Source of the DNA: a virus
Virus record (IMG/VR): IMGVR_UViG_3300032323_002558
Span: 1-33,409 of that record
Strand: one strand, 5' to 3'
DNA: 33,409 nucleotides
The notes beneath the pieces are model-generated. The model saw only the letters and a program-made list of their open reading frames with translations, ran no database searches and was not told the DNA's origin. Below are positions 30,419 through 33,409 of this stretch, in pieces (position 1 is the first letter of the stretch; every line of letters starts with the position of its first letter). The translations under genes were made by a program, and so were the position numbers.

Positions 30419-30678
30419 CGTCACAAGTAGCAAGCGAAATCTGGAGTGAACTCAAGCGATATGTCAACACAGTGGATCGTGGCGAAGCCGCTGAAACACT
30501 GGTAGCTGTGTTGATCGATCACGACGAAGATGTAGAAGATATTCGTGATGCTTTCAAACACGACAGCGATGTCAAACGAGCACTCACAGCGTACCTCGAC
30601 AATGATAAAAGTTATGATGACGAGGACGAAGAAATTGACGAAGACGAAGACAACTACAACCAAGAAGACGACTACTGA
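30415..30678 (+). CDS. Small acidic protein between uvsX and uvsY
   Basis: The 87-residue product has a helical N-terminal part (SEIWSELKRYVNTVDRGEAA, then ETLVAVLIDHDEDVEDIRDAF) and a strongly acidic tail (about 68-87, DDEDEEIDEDED followed by NYNQEDDY). It overlaps uvsX by four bases and uvsY by one base (TGATG). Its place suggests a recombination or replication accessory, and the acidic tail could mimic DNA or bind gp32, UvsX or UvsY. That is inference; similar small acidic ORFs occur next to uvsX in aquatic T4-like phages as far as I remember. Confidence 0.75.
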   Translation: MTSQVASEIWSELKRYVNTVDRGEAAETLVAVLIDHDEDVEDIRDAFKHDSDVKRALTAYLDNDKSYDDEDEEIDEDEDNYNQEDDY

Positions 30679-31130
30679 TGTGGTATAGCCGTATCACTGC
30701 AAACTTGGGAGAAATCCCAAGTTTCATTGCACACTACGAAAACGAACTGCTAGCAGCCAAACAAGATTGCAGAGTATCAGGTGTGATCGAACACCGCATC
30801 AAAGAGTTACCGGGAATCACTGAGCAGAGGTTTAACCAGCTGCAAGAGATTGAAGCTGTGTTGAACTATCTCAACATCCAGCTACGCAAGATTCGTCGCA
30901 AACATTTTCAAAAGTATCTGGAAGCCTATGCCCGTGCACTGACCAGCAGAGATGCTGAAAAGTATGTGGACGGTGAAGACGAAGTCATTGACTACGAAAC
31001 CATCATCAACGAAGTTGCGTACCTACGTAATCGTTGGCTAGGCATCATGAAAGGCCTAGACACCAAACAGTGGCAAATGGGACACATTGTTCGTTTACGC
31101 AGTGCTGGCATGGAAGATATTCAGGTCTGA
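30678..31130 (+). CDS. uvsY: UvsY recombination mediator
   Basis: UvsY loads UvsX onto gp32-coated DNA. The 150-residue product is helical and carries the signature LNIQLRKIRRKHFQKYLEAY (about 70-89), RALTSRDAEKYVDGEDEVID (about 87-106), then INEVAYLRNRWLGIMKGL and the C-terminal LRSAGMEDIQV. These are hallmarks of the family in T4 and cyanophages. T4 UvsY is 137 residues. The start overlaps the stop of the acidic gene (TGATG), so uvsX, the acidic gene and uvsY form one operon. Confidence 0.93.
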   Translation: MWYSRITANLGEIPSFIAHYENELLAAKQDCRVSGVIEHRIKELPGITEQRFNQLQEIEAVLNYLNIQLRKIRRKHFQKYLEAYARALTSRDAEKYVDGEDEVIDYETIINEVAYLRNRWLGIMKGLDTKQWQMGHIVRLRSAGMEDIQV

Positions 31131-31143
31131 CCACAAACCTGCT

Positions 31144-31150
31144 GTAAATA
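31144..31150 (+). promoter_or_regulatory. Late promoter element abutting the 31156 gene
   Basis: GTAAATA, five bases (TCCAT), ATG 31156. It would start a separate late transcript for the sugar-modification genes downstream of uvsY, with no leader. Confidence 0.6.
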
Positions 31151-31155
31151 TCCAT

Positions 31156-31920
31156 ATGAAAATTGTACTTGTCACTGGGGGATTTGACCCTATCCATTCT
31201 GGGCATATTGCCTATTTCAAAGCTGCCCGCACACTAGGCGACATGTTGATTGTGGGACTCAATTCGGATGCATGGTTGACTCGCAAAAAAGGCCGACCGT
31301 TTATGCCCTGGAATGAACGGTTGTGTGTGATCAACAATCTTGCCATGGTGGACGAAGTTTATACCTTTGACGACGATGACGGCAGTGCCTGTCATTTTAT
31401 ACAACAGGTACGAGCACATTATCCAGATGCAGAGTTGGTGTTTGCCAACGGTGGTGATAGAACAGCCAACAACATTCCCGAAATGAGTGTGCAAGACCCA
31501 CGTCTGGAGTTTGTGTTTGGAGTTGGTGGCGAAGACAAAAAGAACAGTTCGAGCTGGATTCTTGAAGGCTGGAAAAAGCCCAAGACAGATCGTACCTGGG
31601 GATACTATCGTGTGTTACATGAAGTAGGGTCGCATGTCAAACTCAAAGAACTCACAGTGAATCCCAAAACGTGTCTCAGCATGCAACGACACGAACACCG
31701 AGCAGAGTTTTGGTTTGTAGCCGAAGGCGAAGCCACGGTGTACACTGTGGATCCGCACAGCACTGATTATGACTTAATGGCCAGCCCTGCACGTCATCAA
31801 CATACCTGGATACAACTCAATGAATGGCATCAACTGTGCAACGAAACTGACGAACCTCTGCGTCTGATCGAAATACAATACGGCGACAATTGTGTGGAAG
31901 AGGATATTGAGCGTCGATGA
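31156..31920 (+). CDS. Cytidylyltransferase-like domain fused to a sugar-isomerase-type cupin
   Basis: The 254-residue product has two domains. Residues 1-140 are a nucleotidyltransferase of the cytidylyltransferase/RfaE-C type: VTGGFDPIHSGHIAY (6-20) with the HxGH motif at 14-17, PWNERLCVINNL (51-62) and NSSSWIL (130-136) in place of the family ISTSS-like element. Residues 145-254 match the cupin of mannose-6-phosphate isomerase type II or ManC C-termini: RTWGYYRVL, VKLKELTVNP, LSMQRHEHRAEFWFVAEGEA (174-193) with metal ligands His179, His181 and Glu184. It probably makes or converts an activated sugar for the glycosyltransferase that follows. The start at 31156 fits the promoter; an in-frame ATG at 31087 would overlap uvsY. 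It overlaps the next gene by four bases. Confidence 0.8.
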   Translation: MKIVLVTGGFDPIHSGHIAYFKAARTLGDMLIVGLNSDAWLTRKKGRPFMPWNERLCVINNLAMVDEVYTFDDDDGSACHFIQQVRAHYPDAELVFANGGDRTANNIPEMSVQDPRLEFVFGVGGEDKKNSSSWILEGWKKPKTDRTWGYYRVLHEVGSHVKLKELTVNPKTCLSMQRHEHRAEFWFVAEGEATVYTVDPHSTDYDLMASPARHQHTWIQLNEWHQLCNETDEPLRLIEIQYGDNCVEEDIERR

Positions 31921-32600
31921 AGCCAATTCCTGTGTTTGTGGGTTACGATCCACGCGAAGCCATTGCTTATCATGTGTGTGCAAATTCAATCATTCGCAAC
32001 AGTAGTCAACCAGTGGCCATTGTGCCTGTAGCCCTGAACCTGTTCCGAGACTACAGCGAAACACACACCGATGGATCCAATCACTTTATCTACACACGCT
32101 TCTTGGTTCCTTACCTGTGCGATTTCACTGGTCATGCTATCTTCATTGACGGCGACATGATTGTGCGTGGGGACATAGCTGAACTTTGGAACATGCGTGA
32201 CGCTACCAAAGACGTGCAAGTGGTCAAGCATGACTACAAGACACGTATGCCTGTTAAATACCTAGGGGCCAAGAATGAAGACTATCCACGCAAGAACTGG
32301 TCAAGTGTGATACTGTGGAATTGTAATAGCTTTCCCAACAGGAAACTTACCCCAGACTTTGTCCAACACGCCACCGGCAGTGAGCTCCACCGTTTCTCGT
32401 GGATAGATGATAGTCGTATAGGCGAACTACCAAAAGAATGGAACTGGTTGCCCGATGAGTACGGGCCAAATGCCGACGCCAAGTTACTGCACTACACACT
32501 TGGCACGCCATGTTTTCAGGAGTTTGCTGACACACCACAAGGCAACGAGTGGCACCGAGAACGCATACTTACAGAATATTGTCAACAAAGGAACACTTAA
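31917..32600 (+). CDS. GT8-like glycosyltransferase
   Basis: A 227-residue GT-A fold enzyme. The N-terminus PIPVFVGYDPREAIAYHVCA (3-22) binds the nucleotide-sugar in this family. AIFIDGDMIVRGDIAELW (74-91) carries the metal-binding DxD as Asp78-Gly-Asp80, and the C-terminal KLLHYTLGTPC has the conserved His. It follows the nucleotidyltransferase-cupin gene with an ATGA overlap and precedes the methyltransferase by one base, a consistent sugar-transfer operon. Donor and acceptor are unknown. Transfer to a virion protein, to phage DNA or to a host surface glycan are all possible. Confidence 0.75.
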   Translation: MKPIPVFVGYDPREAIAYHVCANSIIRNSSQPVAIVPVALNLFRDYSETHTDGSNHFIYTRFLVPYLCDFTGHAIFIDGDMIVRGDIAELWNMRDATKDVQVVKHDYKTRMPVKYLGAKNEDYPRKNWSSVILWNCNSFPNRKLTPDFVQHATGSELHRFSWIDDSRIGELPKEWNWLPDEYGPNADAKLLHYTLGTPCFQEFADTPQGNEWHRERILTEYCQQRNT

Positions 32601-32601
32601 A

Positions 32602-33255
32602 ATGATAGATCAATTGGAAATACGAGAAGGCCTTTGGTGGCCAAAAAATGAAGTTAGATGTTTTAACTGGACCAAAAAAGAGTCAGACTTGCCTGAGCAC
32701 TTGATGACTCATGTGCCCGACAAAAAAGTCATGATTCAAGCCGGCGGCAACATGGGATGGTTTACCAAGATATACGCCCAGCAGTTTGAGCGAGTGTATG
32801 TGTTTGAGCCTGACAATATAAACTTCCTTTGCTTGACACTCAACAATCCTGAACGCCATGTCATGAAATACCAGGCCTGTATTGGCAATGAGCGAAACTT
32901 GGTCAGTGTGACCTGGCGTGAAGATGATCGGGGCAAGAATCACATTGCTGGTGGGCAGGATCTAGTCAAGATGGCCAAGAAGGGCAAGCAAGCTGACAAG
33001 ATACCTACCTTGATGATTGATGACTTGAATCTAGATGACTGCTCTTACATACACTTGGACATTGAAGGATTTGAATGGTTTGCTCTCAATGGGGCAGAAC
33101 AAACAATCAAAAAATACCTGCCAATCATTGCTGTGGAAGAAGCCGGTCATGGATTGAGATATGACAAGCCTTTTCCCGAAGTTGAAAAATATCTTGCACA
33201 GTTTGGATACAAAATTATAGATAGATATCGTCACGAAGCCGTGTTCTCTGTATGA
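32602..33255 (+). CDS. FkbM-family methyltransferase
   Basis: A 217-residue SAM-dependent methyltransferase. VMIQAGGNMGWFTKIYA (43-59) is the SAM-binding motif I, followed by VYVFEPDNINF (65-75) with the acidic ribose-binding Glu69. YIHLDIEGFEWFALNGA (149-165) contains the FkbM D-hEG-E signature. FkbM enzymes O-methylate sugars or other hydroxyls, fitting its place after a glycosyltransferase. The start is ATG 32602; an upstream in-frame ATG at 32455 lies inside the previous gene and is rejected. It ends four bases into the next gene (ATGA). Confidence 0.8.
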   Translation: MIDQLEIREGLWWPKNEVRCFNWTKKESDLPEHLMTHVPDKKVMIQAGGNMGWFTKIYAQQFERVYVFEPDNINFLCLTLNNPERHVMKYQACIGNERNLVSVTWREDDRGKNHIAGGQDLVKMAKKGKQADKIPTLMIDDLNLDDCSYIHLDIEGFEWFALNGAEQTIKKYLPIIAVEEAGHGLRYDKPFPEVEKYLAQFGYKIIDRYRHEAVFSV

Positions 33256-33409
33256 AAGCATTTGTAATATACCTACCCGAACGCGATCACAGTGTAAGAT
33301 CATCGCAGCAGATGCTGGACCAACTTGCTGAGTACAACATTGAAGCAGAGTTGTTTGAAGGCACACCAGGTGATCGTGCAGTGATCATGGCAGAAAAAGC
33401 CAAAAAAAC
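33252..33409 (+). CDS. Start of a further gene, cut by window edge
   Basis: Fifty-two codons are visible, beginning MKAFVIYLPERDHSVRSSQ and continuing with a LAEYNIEAELFEGTPGD segment. A strand-turn-helix start followed by a second strand with FEGxxG resembles the N-terminus of GT25-type or related phage glycosyltransferase domains. It overlaps the methyltransferase by four bases, so it belongs to the sugar operon. The rest of the gene is outside the window and the family is tentative. Confidence 0.55.
   Translation, partial: MKAFVIYLPERDHSVRSSQQMLDQLAEYNIEAELFEGTPGDRAVIMAEKAKK

Noticed and set aside
31087-31155. ATG 31087 as start of the nucleotidyltransferase gene
   Set aside because: It lies in the uvsY coding region; the conserved domain starts at the 31156 Met, which also follows a late element.
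32455-32601. ATG 32455 as start of the FkbM gene
   Set aside because: It would overlap the glycosyltransferase gene by almost 150 bases; the one-base gap start at 32602 fits the operon.
1-33409. tRNA genes, attachment sites, integrase or prophage signs
   Set aside because: I saw no cloverleaf-like tRNA, no integrase or repressor and no direct-repeat ends; the gene set fits a lytic phage genome.

Overview
This window looks like part of the genome of a lytic, T4-like contractile-tailed phage (Caudoviricetes) of the aquatic 'exo-T-even' type seen in cyanophages and pelagiphages. The evidence is a set of recognisable T4 homologues: neck proteins gp13 and gp14, tail sheath gp18, tail tube gp19, head-completion nuclease gp4, terminase gp16 and gp17, single-strand binding protein gp32, and UvsX and UvsY. 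Coding is almost gap-free, stop and start codons often overlap (ATGA, TAATG), and there are no tRNAs, insertion sequences or CRISPR arrays. The host cannot be named from the sequence. The portal, protease, scaffold, major capsid, polymerase and helicase genes are not in the window.

Layout. 1-2646: gp14 on the minus strand, diverging from a conserved unknown gene, then gp13. 2652-5242: an insert with an AT-rich SGNH-type gene, a nucleotide-metabolism trio (DexA-like exonuclease, 5'(3')-deoxyribonucleotidase, dNMP kinase) and a minus-strand zinc/HNH-like protein. 5309-11802: gp18, gp19, a gp19-like protein, a small unknown, gp4 and gp16. 11823-15893: probable internal head proteins, several with N-termini like the T4 capsid-targeting sequence. 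15904-18016: a repeat-bearing fibre-like protein and a secreted SNase-type nuclease. 18049-20971: a glycosyltransferase-like protein, a radical SAM protein and an SGNH protein. 20968-24418: large terminase gp17 and a large virion-type protein. 24432-26885: two facing 2OG-Fe(II) oxygenase-like paralogues and a second glycosyltransferase-like gene. 27032-31130: gp32, a second radical SAM gene, UvsX, a small acidic protein and UvsY. 31156-33409: a sugar/surface-modification operon (nucleotidyltransferase-cupin fusion, GT8-like glycosyltransferase, FkbM methyltransferase, and the start of another gene).

How it works together. Virion assembly, DNA packaging and recombination-dependent replication are interleaved with accessory genes that could modify glycans, peptides or surfaces. 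T4-type late promoter elements (consensus NNTAAATA) sit before at least a dozen genes, often built from the TAA stop of the preceding gene. At six genes on both strands the element lies exactly five bases before the ATG, which by T4 promoter geometry puts the transcription start on the A of ATG. This predicts widespread leaderless late mRNAs and is the most unusual feature of the window. Other points of interest are a capsid-targeted paralogue pair with a shared C-terminal tag, a head-type protein combining a DUF3008-like block, an AT-hook and a Cys cluster, and an oxygenase paralogue that seems to have lost an iron ligand.
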